From assembly GCA_002296525.1 (NCBI GenBank), contig DBIA01000017.1, positions 426,768 to 490,767 on the forward strand: a stretch of 64,000 bases of DNA, read 5' to 3'. Below the pieces are notes generated by a model that had not been told where the DNA came from, ran no database searches, and saw only the letters and a list, made by a program, of their open reading frames with translations. The stretch comes from Candidatus Neomicrothrix sp. UBA814. Lineage in GTDB: Bacteria; Actinomycetota; Acidimicrobiia; Acidimicrobiales; Poriferisodalaceae. Position 1 is the stretch's first letter, and every line of letters begins with the position of its first letter. Positions 15,888 to 24,824 of this stretch are shown here, one piece after another. A program made the position numbers and the translations under genes.

Positions 15888-18158
15888 TTAAGCGTCCTGA
15901 AGTGCTCGCCATACGGCTTGGGGGGTGCAAGGCATATCGACATGCTCAATTCCGAGGTGAGCGACGGCGTCGCATACCGCGTTATGAACAGCTGGCGTGG
16001 AGCCTATGGTGCCAGATTCACCGATTCCCTTTGCGCCCAAGGGGTTCCGAGGGCTAGCAGTTTCAGTGTTGGAAACTTCAAAGCTAGGAAGGTCCGCGGC
16101 TGATGGCATCAGATAGTCCATCAAGTTTGCTGTTACTGGGTTGGCGTCCTCGTCGTACTGAACGTGTTCCCACAGCGCTTGAGCGATACCTTGTGCGATG
16201 CCTCCGTGCTGCTGACCGTGTACCAGCATTGGATTGAGGATCGTGCCGCAGTCGTCAACCGCTACATGTCGTAGGAGTTCCACATGGCCTGTTTCGCGGT
16301 CTATCTCGACGACCGCAACGTGTGAACCGAACGGGTAGGTCGAGTCAGTTCCGTCGAAATCAAGCTCATGAGCTAGACCGCCCTCGATTTCTTGCTCCAC
16401 TGCTGCTGTTGCTAGATCAGCCCAGCTAATTGACTTTGCTGGCACGCCCGCGACTTGCAGAGCACCGTCGCCGACGACGATGTCGTCGGCGCTTGCTTCT
16501 AAGAGGCTGGCTGCGAGTTGTTTGCCTTTTTCGAGAACAACTTGGGATGCTTCGTAGATCGCTGAACCGCCTGCTTGAAGGGAACGAGAGCCCATAGTCC
16601 CTGCGCCTCTCGCCACTTCTTGAGTATCGGCATCAACGTGGGTTACTTGATCCATTGGGATTCCGAGCACGTCGTTTACGATCATTGAGAAGGCAGTGTC
16701 GTGACCTTGGCCGTGAGAGCTTGTCCCTACTTTGATTGTGGCGGACCCATCATCGTTAATTTCGCAGCTTCCGTATTCGACGTGTAGTCCGATGGGAGCG
16801 GTGACTTCAACATATGACGACACGCCGATACCAAGCATCATTGGGTCATTGGCCTCGCGTCTGCGAGCTTGTTCGGCTCTCAGATCGGCGTAACCAGAAG
16901 CTTCGAGAACGGCGTCTAGCGAACGCTCATATTCGCCTGAGTCGTAGTTGGCGCCGACCAAAGTGGTTAATGGGAAAGCATCAGGCTGGATGTAGTTCTT
17001 TCGTCGGAGTTCGGCGGGGTCCATTCCAATGGCATGTGCAGCCTTGTCGAGGATTCGTTCAACCATCTGAGTGGCTTCTGGTCGACCTGCTCCGCGGTAG
17101 GCACCGATTACGGTGGTATTGGTCAACACTGACTGGGCAAAGAAGTCGATCGCTGGTATGTCGTATACGGCTTGACTGAGTTGCATTGTCAGCATTGGCA
17201 ATATCGCGCCGATAGCAGGGTAAGCACCTGCGTCTGCAACCACCCTTGCTTTAAGTCCGACGATTGAACCATCGTTGTTCACGCCCAAATCGGCGGTCAT
17301 AACCATCGCTCTGCCTTGAGCCATTGAAAGCATGTTTTCGCCACGTTGTTCCGTCCAGCGAACTGGCCGAGCGAGTTCTTGCGCTGCTTTGCCACAGAGA
17401 ATGAACTCGATGTACAAGCCGGCCTTAGGGCCGAATCCTCCTCCAACCCATGGAGCAACTACACGGAGGTTGTCTGGTTCCAAACCGAGAGTCGGTGCGA
17501 GGCCGTCTCGTAGGCCGTGTGCAGCTTGTGTTGAGGCGTAGAAGGTCATTGAGTCGCCCTCTGGAATCGCTACACATCCGTTTGGTTCCATAGGAACACC
17601 CGCTAGGCGTTGGGTCACTATTCGTTCGCTTACTACGGTGTCGGCGCCTTCTGTGACGTCGGGGCCGTCGTATTCGTTTCCGATAGCGAAGCAGACGTTA
17701 TTTTCTGCTCCTTCCCACAAAATGTGGGCGTCATCTGCGAGAGCTGCTTCGATATCAGCATTTGCAGGCAGCGGGTCGTAGTCCACAATGACTTGCTCGG
17801 CTGCATCAACTGCCTGTGAATGGGATTCCGCGACTATCGCAGCAATGATGTCGCCTACGAATCTCACCCGACCTACAGCTAGAGGCGGGCGGTTCATGGA
17901 AGGGTCCATAAATTCTGATTGGTTAACCGCAGGCATTTCTAAGTTGTCAGAGGTGTAGACAGCTAAGACACCGGGCATATTGACTGCCTCGCTGATGTCG
18001 ACTTCGAGAAGTGAAGCGTGCGCCATAGTGGAACGTACAAACACAATTCGAGCGGCGTCGATGTCTAGGTCATCTACGTAGTGGTTAGACCCGGTTAACA
18101 ATCCTGGGTCTTCTTTTCTTGTAACTGCGTTGCCTAAGATTGAGCCTTGTGCGGCCAT
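15888..18158 (-). CDS. Molybdenum hydroxylase large subunit (CoxL form II / XdhB-like)
   Basis: 756-residue molybdopterin-cytosine-dinucleotide-binding subunit of the xanthine dehydrogenase/CO dehydrogenase superfamily. The active-site loop is AYRGAGR at residues 353-359, the form II signature, not the AYXCSFR loop of true CO dehydrogenases. GGGFGPKAG and the catalytic Glu in KGIGESG are present. It should work with a small 2Fe-2S subunit and an FAD subunit, but neither is next to it, which is unusual. The substrate is probably an N-heterocycle or aldehyde. The downstream alpha/beta hydrolase on the same strand is 240 bases from the hydrolase-cox gap start; weak evidence for cotranscription. 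Confidence 0.9.
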   Translation of the reverse strand: MAAQGSILGNAVTRKEDPGLLTGSNHYVDDLDIDAARIVFVRSTMAHASLLEVDISEAVNMPGVLAVYTSDNLEMPAVNQSEFMDPSMNRPPLAVGRVRFVGDIIAAIVAESHSQAVDAAEQVIVDYDPLPANADIEAALADDAHILWEGAENNVCFAIGNEYDGPDVTEGADTVVSERIVTQRLAGVPMEPNGCVAIPEGDSMTFYASTQAAHGLRDGLAPTLGLEPDNLRVVAPWVGGGFGPKAGLYIEFILCGKAAQELARPVRWTEQRGENMLSMAQGRAMVMTADLGVNNDGSIVGLKARVVADAGAYPAIGAILPMLTMQLSQAVYDIPAIDFFAQSVLTNTTVIGAYRGAGRPEATQMVERILDKAAHAIGMDPAELRRKNYIQPDAFPLTTLVGANYDSGEYERSLDAVLEASGYADLRAEQARRREANDPMMLGIGVSSYVEVTAPIGLHVEYGSCEINDDGSATIKVGTSSHGQGHDTAFSMIVNDVLGIPMDQVTHVDADTQEVARGAGTMGSRSLQAGGSAIYEASQVVLEKGKQLAASLLEASADDIVVGDGALQVAGVPAKSISWADLATAAVEQEIEGGLAHELDFDGTDSTYPFGSHVAVVEIDRETGHVELLRHVAVDDCGTILNPMLVHGQQHGGIAQGIAQALWEHVQYDEDANPVTANLMDYLMPSAADLPSFEVSNTETASPRNPLGAKGIGESGTIGSTPAVHNAVCDAVAHLGIEHVDMPCTPQAVWRALQDA

Positions 18159-18270
18159 GTTGATCCCCTGAGTTTTCGTGCTTGTTGCGGAGCAGCATTG
18201 AGACTACACCGAGGCGCAGCCTCAACTAACATTGAGAGCGTTTTTGCTTGATGTAGTTGGTTTTGAGCGG

Positions 18271-19014
18271 TCAGTCCTGGCTGTCAAACCAATTGTTAAG
18301 TAGCTCTGCAGCCTGGGTTGGGTCTTCGCACATCCACCAATGGCCTAGTCCCTCAAGCACAGCTATTTCCGCTTCGCAACGCTCAGCCGCGTAGCGATGG
18401 AGAGTTTCCCCTCCGGTGTAGGAGTCTTCGGTGGCGAAAATACAAAGGCCGGGTCTTTGCGCCGCTTCGGGAAGGTCGTCACCCAGTTGACCGACAACTG
18501 GTTGAGCTGCGCTTCGGTAGAGTCCGAGAATGGCGCGGCCCATGTCGTCGTTGATCCACGGTGCAACTTTTTCAGCTACAGATTCGCCCATCCCTAGCTG
18601 ACCAAACACTGCTGCTTTGTCGGTATCGGCTAGTTCCACCAGCGATTCAACAGCAGCTTCTCCGTCCGGGCCTTGCCAACTTTGTGCGGCGTCGTGCCAA
18701 ACATAGTCGTGGTTGAAGATGCCGATGATGTCGGTACACCAAGAGCGGATTAGATCTGGTCGAGTGATGGCGAGGCGCACTACATGACCCCCGCCCCAAT
18801 CATGTCCCACTAAATCAATGGGTCCGTCCAACTGTTCGAGTTCAGTTTCAAGCCAATGTAAATATCCGTCGCTTGTGATGTCGAAATCTTGGGGGAGAGC
18901 GCTACCGAAACCAGGGGGAGAAAGAGTGATGACGTCGTCTCTTCCGAGTTCAGTCCGGAGCGGACCCCATATGGCGTCGGTTTCGGGATTCCCGTGAACT
19001 AATACGACGGACAT
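18271..19014 (-). CDS. Alpha/beta hydrolase with Asp nucleophile (dehalogenase/epoxide hydrolase-like)
   Basis: 247-residue alpha/beta hydrolase. The nucleophile elbow is LVGHDWGGGH with Asp72 in place of Ser, as in haloalkane dehalogenases and epoxide hydrolases. The oxyanion HGNPE turn is at the N-terminus, and the catalytic His is probably in GLGHWWMCEDP near the end. The acid residue may be in FATEDSY. ATG 19014 begins directly at the first strand. Substrate unknown. Confidence 0.8.
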   Translation of the reverse strand: MSVVLVHGNPETDAIWGPLRTELGRDDVITLSPPGFGSALPQDFDITSDGYLHWLETELEQLDGPIDLVGHDWGGGHVVRLAITRPDLIRSWCTDIIGIFNHDYVWHDAAQSWQGPDGEAAVESLVELADTDKAAVFGQLGMGESVAEKVAPWINDDMGRAILGLYRSAAQPVVGQLGDDLPEAAQRPGLCIFATEDSYTGGETLHRYAAERCEAEIAVLEGLGHWWMCEDPTQAAELLNNWFDSQD

Positions 19015-19055
19015 TTGTACTCCTTCACTACAAGAAGCATCGTAAACCCAACCAC

Positions 19056-19544
19056 TTAGATTATTGGGCGGTCTTTAGCTAGATCTTCGACTATTTCTGC
19101 GGAGGGGAGAGCTGCGAGGACTTCAGGGTTGGTGTAGATCTTCCGGTTTCGGGATCCGCCGCCGACAATGACTTTCGAACACTCCAGTACCCGACTGTCA
19201 ATCCATATCGGAAGGGACGTAGGGAGACCAAAGGGAGTGACTCCTCCCAGGGTCATTCCGGTGAGTTTGATTGTTTCGTCTGGAGAAGCAAATGATGCTT
19301 TTTTCACCCCTAGTTTTCGGCGCGCTTGTTTGTTGACGTCTACTTGGGTGGTGGCCAACACGACGCAGAGGGCGTAGACGCGTGGATCACCTTTGCCGAC
19401 TATCAAGATCGCGTTTGCGCTTTCGTCGAGTCGGTATCCGTAGTGTTCGCAGAATTGTGCAGTATCGGCCAGTTCAGGCGCGCACTCGACGATCTGATAA
19501 TCGGCGCACATTGCCTCCAGAATTTCGACGATGGAGTCTTCCAT
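19056..19544 (-). CDS. YbaK/EbsC-family aminoacyl-tRNA deacylase
   Basis: 162-residue YbaK/ProX-like domain that hydrolyses mischarged aminoacyl-tRNA such as Cys-tRNA(Pro). Recognisable segments are ILIVGKGDPRVYALCVV, DVNKQARRKLGVKKASFASPDE, the GMTLGGVTPFGLP loop, PIWIDSRVLE and the C-terminal VGGGSRNRKI. The start lies only two bases after the hydantoinase stop, so it is probably read from the same mRNA, an odd pairing in functional terms. Confidence 0.87.
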   Translation of the reverse strand: MEDSIVEILEAMCADYQIVECAPELADTAQFCEHYGYRLDESANAILIVGKGDPRVYALCVVLATTQVDVNKQARRKLGVKKASFASPDETIKLTGMTLGGVTPFGLPTSLPIWIDSRVLECSKVIVGGGSRNRKIYTNPEVLAALPSAEIVEDLAKDRPII

Positions 19545-19546
19545 AG

Positions 19547-22500
19547 TTAGCTGCTGCCGACGTTTCGTCTTCCGCGTACATCTTCAGTCGCTACTACATC
19601 AACTGCTTGTAGGGACTGAGTTACGACTACGCCATAGTCGTTTCTTGCTGCTTCTGGGGATACCACTCCGTCTTGAACGTCGCGTAGCACTAAGTCTGGA
19701 TCTCGATTGAATGGGTCGCCCCAGCCTCCTCCTCCGGGGGTTTCAGCGATCATTCTGGCTGGGCCTAATTTAGTGACCCCATATTTAGGTGGGACGAAGG
19801 TCGGACCGTCGGCCTCCTCGTCTATTGGCGCAATCCATTCAAATCCAACACCGCCAGTGCCTCCACCTTCGACGCCATGCCCGCTCGGTGTGTCCAGGCC
19901 CTCTGCTCTGAACGACCATATGGCAGGCTCCAGAATGTCGGCTTCGTAGCGAACGCCTGTGCCGCCTCGCATTTGTCCCGGTCCGGCGTTATCGCAACGT
20001 TGTTCGTGTCGGATGTAACGAACGGGGTAATGCTGTTCGTGGAATTCGAGATTTGGTATGTCCAAACCTCCCAAGCTGATGAGGTGACCCATTTGAGCAA
20101 ATCCGTCACGTTCTGCTGTGGCTCCAGGGGTACCCATGGCGTGCCACTGGTACATCACCCATGTCGATCCGTCGTCTCTTCGGCCGGCGACGTGGCCGTG
20201 CATTGTCTTTGACCATCCGGCGCAGGCCCGTGCCGGGTCAGCGGCGGCTAACGCTTGCCACACGGCAATGACGATCTCGTGTGCTACGTACACCGTGTTC
20301 ATGGTCATTGGAGCAGGGGGCAAGGCGTTGACTATCGAACCTTCAGGGGCGTGGATGGTAAGGCAACGGTAGGTGCCTTCATTTCGAGGGATGCTGGTAT
20401 CGAAAAATGAAGAAATAGCTAAATACACCGATGAATATGTGTTGGCTAGTGAGCTGTTTTTGAATCCTTCTATTTGAGGGTCTGTGCCAGAGAAGTCGAC
20501 GACTATTTCCTCGCCGGTAACGGTCAATTTTGCTCGCACGGCGATGTCTACTTTTCGGAAACAGTCGTTGTCGGTGTGATCTTCGCCGAAGTATGTGCCG
20601 TCGGGAAGTTCACTTACTGCTGATCGCATTCGCCGATCCGCGTGATCGAGAACGCCATCTAGATAAGAGAGGTACGCATCGACTCCCAATTCGCTGGCTA
20701 GGGCTATCACCCGTTCACCGCCGATTTGTGTGGAGCCCATCATTGCTAAGAGATCGCCATCTAGAAGTTCGGGTGTTCTGCAATTAATCATCAACAGTTC
20801 CCAGAGATCTTCGCGCACGCGGCCTTCTTCAACGAGGCGCATCACCGGAAGACGGATCCCTTCTTGCCAAATTTCGGTGGCTTCAGGGTTGTAGGTGCCG
20901 GCTAAGCCGCCGCCGATGTCGGATTGATGGGCCCGGTTACAGCAAAAGCCCGCAAGAACAGGGTTTTCATCGCCTACAAATATTGGTCGAGCAATGACCC
21001 AGTCAGGTAGATGGTTGCCTCCGGCTACGTAGGGATCGGACAGTAAAAACACATCGCCAACGCGCAAATCGTGACCGTATTTTCCTAGCAGGGCGCGGAC
21101 GGCGAAACCGCCGCCTCCGGTGTGGATGGGGATCCCGTCTGCGTTTGCGACCAAGGTGCCCTCTGGAGTTGTCACGAAACAACTGAAGTCGTGACTTTGG
21201 CTGAAGATTGTGCTTCGAGCTGTTCGGGTCATCACCCAACCCATATGACGGCTTATTTGGTCCAGACGGTTCTGCATCAGGGCTAACACCACTGGATCGA
21301 GTGCATCGGAGTGTTGCTTCAACGAGTCATCGGTTTGAGCAACTTCAACGAGAAAGTCGCCTGAGTCGTCGACCCGTAAGACGTCACCGGGTCGCGCTAC
21401 GACTGTGGTGGTGGTTTCTTCGATTAGTGCCGGGCCCGGGAAGCTGTCTCCGGGGCGAAGGTGCGCGCCGTCGTAGATCACTGTTTCTACCCAGCCGCTC
21501 CCAGGGAACCAGACTGAGCGTCGATCGATAGGTTCTGGTAGCCCATCGGATGATTCACCCGGAGCCATTTCAACTTCGCCTGTAGAACCGCGTGCAGTTA
21601 GTCGTTGTGAGGAAATCATTATGGTGCCCTCATCTTGCGCGTGGCCATACAGACGCCGGTATTCGTCTTCGAACGTTGTTCGTATTGCGCTCGGGTTGAA
21701 GTCCCTTCCATCGACTGGTACTCGAATGCTCCACAGTTGTCCGGGGTGATGCAACTCGAGTTCATAGGTGAGGGCAATCTCGGAGTCGGTGAAGCCCTCT
21801 CTCGCCATTACAGCGATCGCTTGCTCCCGGAGAGAATCAAATCCCCCGATGACTGTGTCAGGGGTTAGCTCGTCCAAAGAACCCAAAAGAAATCGAGTGA
21901 AGTCTTGTCTGACATCGGCGTGGAGCATGCCGATCGCGCAGAGAGCGCCGGCGTCCCGAGGTACGTGCACCCGAGCGCAACCCAACCCTGCAGCGACACT
22001 CCCGCCGTGCATCGGGCCAGCGCCTCCTGCAGCAACGAGCGTGAAGCGTCGTGGCGAGAAGCCGCGTTCAATTGAAATGTGCTCCACAGCGCTTAACAGG
22101 TGCTGTTCAACTAGCTCAATAATCCCTGCTGCTGCATCTTCGATGCTCATACCAAGCTTTTGAGCTACATGGATATCGATAGCCTCTCGGGCTGCATCCA
22201 AATCGAGATCTAAGGTCCCACCAGCTGATTTTCCCGGGCGTAGACGGCCGAGAACTAAATGGGCGTCTGTAACGGTCGGTAGCGTGCCACCTGCTCCGTA
22301 GCACGCGGGCCCTGGGTCTGCGCCGGCTCCTTCTGGACCCACAAACAAAAGGCCTGCGTCGTCGACTCCAGCAATTGTGCCGCCGCCCGCGCCGATGGTG
22401 TGAATATCAATAGCCGGGGTGGAGACGTGATACCCAGCGATATCAACGTCATCGCGCGTGGCGACATCGCCGTTAGACATCAGTAGAACATCGCATGAGG

Positions 22501-23437
22501 TCCCTCCGATCTCCATAGAAATCAAGTTGCCTTTGTCCTCTTCTGGCACTCCTGCTTTGTCTACCGAACGGCGATACAGGTTGAGAGCACCGACGGCAGC
22601 GGCTGGCCCGCTGAGTAGAAGGTTCACGGGTTTGCTCGCTAGTTGATCAACAGACGCAGCCCCACCGTTGGATTGGACCAACAGAATGGGACGCGCAAGG
22701 CCTTCCGCTTTTAACTCGGCGTCTAGAGAACGTAGATACTTGACGATGCGGGGAGACAAAGCCGCATTTACAACAGCGGTTGAGCTGCGCTCATACTCGC
22801 CCATAAGAGGCGAAACCTGGGCAGAACGGGTAACCCACTGCTCTTCGATGGCCTGGGCTAATTCTTCTTCGTGGCGGTCATTGACAAAACTGTTCATCAA
22901 GGCAATGGCGATGGCTTCAACTCCTTGTTCTTTGAAGTCATCGAGAATGTCTGCGACTGGCGAAAGGTCAAGTGGTTCATGTTCGCTTCCATCTGCGTCA
23001 ATCCGGCCGGCAATGGAGCGGCGAAGGTAACGAGGAACCAAGACGGGTGCGTAGGGTTCGCGGTGGTTCCACTGATCGGAACGCAAGCCGCGGCGGATCT
23101 CAATTGTGTCCCGAAACCCCTCAGTGGTGATTAGCCCTACCTTTGCTCCTTTACCTTCGAGCATCGTGTTCGTCGCAATAGTGGAACCGTGAACGAATAA
23201 GGAGCATCGACTGAGAATTTCAGATTTGGGCAAACCTAAGTCCACGGCGATGCGTTGCACTGCGGACAGAACACCGGCGCTTGGATCTGACGGAACTGAG
23301 GGAACCTTGGCCACCCAGGCCCGGCCGCCAGCGTCAGCGAGTACAAGATCAGTAAATGTTCCTCCGACGTCAACTCCGATACGCCATGGAGCTACTGGTC
23401 GATTTGTTGTGCCTGGAGATTTTTCCGACTGAGTCAT
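19547..23437 (-). CDS. Fused hydantoinase/5-oxoprolinase (HyuA-HyuB)
   Basis: 1296-residue fusion of the two subunits of ATP-dependent hydantoinase/oxoprolinase enzymes, which open lactam or hydantoin rings with ATP hydrolysis. HyuA occupies about residues 15-710 (IGVDVGGTFTDLVLADAGG; VNLLLSGPAAAVGA; EIGGTSCDV; ERGFSPRRFTLVAAGGAGPMHG). HyuB covers the rest (QNRLDQISRHMGWVMTRTARS; DFSCFVTTPEG; GFCCNRAHQSDIGG; RGGTGVRYE; GGGGWGDPFNRD). The one-chain layout is like eukaryotic 5-oxoprolinase and some bacterial homologues; most bacterial acetone carboxylase and hydantoinase relatives use separate subunits. Divergent from the aminotransferase gene, leaving only 42 bases for both promoters. Confidence 0.93.
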   Translation of the reverse strand: MTQSEKSPGTTNRPVAPWRIGVDVGGTFTDLVLADAGGRAWVAKVPSVPSDPSAGVLSAVQRIAVDLGLPKSEILSRCSLFVHGSTIATNTMLEGKGAKVGLITTEGFRDTIEIRRGLRSDQWNHREPYAPVLVPRYLRRSIAGRIDADGSEHEPLDLSPVADILDDFKEQGVEAIAIALMNSFVNDRHEEELAQAIEEQWVTRSAQVSPLMGEYERSSTAVVNAALSPRIVKYLRSLDAELKAEGLARPILLVQSNGGAASVDQLASKPVNLLLSGPAAAVGALNLYRRSVDKAGVPEEDKGNLISMEIGGTSCDVLLMSNGDVATRDDVDIAGYHVSTPAIDIHTIGAGGGTIAGVDDAGLLFVGPEGAGADPGPACYGAGGTLPTVTDAHLVLGRLRPGKSAGGTLDLDLDAAREAIDIHVAQKLGMSIEDAAAGIIELVEQHLLSAVEHISIERGFSPRRFTLVAAGGAGPMHGGSVAAGLGCARVHVPRDAGALCAIGMLHADVRQDFTRFLLGSLDELTPDTVIGGFDSLREQAIAVMAREGFTDSEIALTYELELHHPGQLWSIRVPVDGRDFNPSAIRTTFEDEYRRLYGHAQDEGTIMISSQRLTARGSTGEVEMAPGESSDGLPEPIDRRSVWFPGSGWVETVIYDGAHLRPGDSFPGPALIEETTTTVVARPGDVLRVDDSGDFLVEVAQTDDSLKQHSDALDPVVLALMQNRLDQISRHMGWVMTRTARSTIFSQSHDFSCFVTTPEGTLVANADGIPIHTGGGGFAVRALLGKYGHDLRVGDVFLLSDPYVAGGNHLPDWVIARPIFVGDENPVLAGFCCNRAHQSDIGGGLAGTYNPEATEIWQEGIRLPVMRLVEEGRVREDLWELLMINCRTPELLDGDLLAMMGSTQIGGERVIALASELGVDAYLSYLDGVLDHADRRMRSAVSELPDGTYFGEDHTDNDCFRKVDIAVRAKLTVTGEEIVVDFSGTDPQIEGFKNSSLANTYSSVYLAISSFFDTSIPRNEGTYRCLTIHAPEGSIVNALPPAPMTMNTVYVAHEIVIAVWQALAAADPARACAGWSKTMHGHVAGRRDDGSTWVMYQWHAMGTPGATAERDGFAQMGHLISLGGLDIPNLEFHEQHYPVRYIRHEQRCDNAGPGQMRGGTGVRYEADILEPAIWSFRAEGLDTPSGHGVEGGGTGGVGFEWIAPIDEEADGPTFVPPKYGVTKLGPARMIAETPGGGGWGDPFNRDPDLVLRDVQDGVVSPEAARNDYGVVVTQSLQAVDVVATEDVRGRRNVGSS

Positions 23438-23479
23438 AGGTATTGATCATCGCGCGCATCGACCTGCGAGACTATTGAA

Positions 23480-24808
23480 ATGTTAAACAACTACCCGGCA
23501 GCGCAATCTCGATCATCTGAATTTCACCAGCGCGGCAAATCGGTAATTCCAGATGGAGTTTCTCGGTCAACGGTCATAATCCGGCCCCATCCCATATATG
23601 TGGACCATGGTGAAGGTGCTTGGATCACCGACGTTGACGGAAATCGTTACTTGGACTGCAATAACAACTTCACTTCCATAATTCTCGGCCACGCTGACCC
23701 AGAGATAGAAAACGCTGTTCGCGAGCAGCTAAGCAAAGGAACTGCTTTCTCCCTGGCGACCGAGGCAGAAATCAAGCTGGCTGAACTTCTCTGCGGTCGA
23801 ATACCTAGTTGCGAGCAGGTGCGATTCTGCAATTCAGGCACTGAAGCGGTGATGGGAGCGATCAAAGCCGCTCGAGCGTTTACCAATCGACCTGCGATTA
23901 TCAAAATAGAGGGCAGCTACCACGGGACATATGACCATGCGGAAGCAAGCCTGGGCTCTGATCCATCAAATTGGGGCACAGCACACCAGCCCATAACTAT
24001 TCCCTATTCGACAGGAACACCCGAGTCGTTAGCGGAAGAAGTGGTCGTGGTGCAGTTCAATGATGTCAATGGCGTAACCGAAGCCATACAAAGAATCGGA
24101 CCCCGACTAGCAGCAGTCCTGCTGGACGCGATGCCTTCCCGAGTGGGCATGCCAGCAATAGAGCAGTCATTCATAGAAGCAATTAGGACCGGGACAACAG
24201 ATGTTGGGGCGTTACTGATTCTTGATGAAGTGATTTCGTTTCGGCTAGCGCTTGGCGGAGCTCAGTCGCTTCACAACATCGAACCGGATCTAACCGCCCT
24301 AGCCAAGATCATTGGAGGAGGGTTTCCCGTTGGGGCAATAGGGGGAAGAGCCGATGTTATGGATGTGTTCGCCGCCGTGAAAGGCAACCGAGCCGCTGTT
24401 CCGTCGGGAGGCACGTTCACTGCGAATCCCATAACAATGACGGCTGGCTTCGCCTGCATGGAGCAACTCCATCGATCGAGCTTCGAGCGTTTAGACCAAA
24501 TAGGAACTCAAGTGCGGCAAGGACTAGAAGCGGTGTTCGCGAAACAATCACTTAACTGGCAAGTCACTGGTGCAGGTTCGCTGTTTCGTGTTCATCCCCA
24601 CCAACGAGTTGTAAACAACTACCGAGATGCTCACCTAGACAGCGACGAAGTAGCTCTAATGGAGTCTTTCCAACACCGCTTACTCGAACGCGAGGTCTAC
24701 TTCAGCGGATATGGAATGGGGTGCATGAATCTTGCTACCTCTGACAACGATATCCAACATCTTCTCAACGCGGTCGACGACGCTCTGAGAGTAGTTGCGG
24801 GCCAATAG
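23480..24808 (+). CDS. Class III PLP aminotransferase (glutamate-1-semialdehyde aminomutase-like)
   Basis: 442-residue fold-type I PLP enzyme. It resembles GSA aminomutase: VDHGEGAWITDVDGNRYLDCNNNFTSIILGH, FCNSGTEAVMGAIKAARAFT, IKIEGSYHGTYDHAEASLG, LILDEVISFRLALGGAQ, and the PLP Lys in LAKIIGGGFPVGAIGG. Context (hydantoinase upstream, amidase downstream) argues for catabolism of an amino acid derivative and not for heme synthesis. The amidase ATG follows 17 bases after the stop. Confidence 0.85.
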   Translation: MLNNYPAAQSRSSEFHQRGKSVIPDGVSRSTVIIRPHPIYVDHGEGAWITDVDGNRYLDCNNNFTSIILGHADPEIENAVREQLSKGTAFSLATEAEIKLAELLCGRIPSCEQVRFCNSGTEAVMGAIKAARAFTNRPAIIKIEGSYHGTYDHAEASLGSDPSNWGTAHQPITIPYSTGTPESLAEEVVVVQFNDVNGVTEAIQRIGPRLAAVLLDAMPSRVGMPAIEQSFIEAIRTGTTDVGALLILDEVISFRLALGGAQSLHNIEPDLTALAKIIGGGFPVGAIGGRADVMDVFAAVKGNRAAVPSGGTFTANPITMTAGFACMEQLHRSSFERLDQIGTQVRQGLEAVFAKQSLNWQVTGAGSLFRVHPHQRVVNNYRDAHLDSDEVALMESFQHRLLEREVYFSGYGMGCMNLATSDNDIQHLLNAVDDALRVVAGQ

Positions 24809-24824
24809 ATACTACGTTCTCCCT

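Noticed and set aside
15855..15891. Hairpin TTAgAGGCGA / TCGCCTTAA as terminator
   Set aside because: It overlaps the CoxL-like stop codon, has an 18-base loop and no T run; too weak to call.
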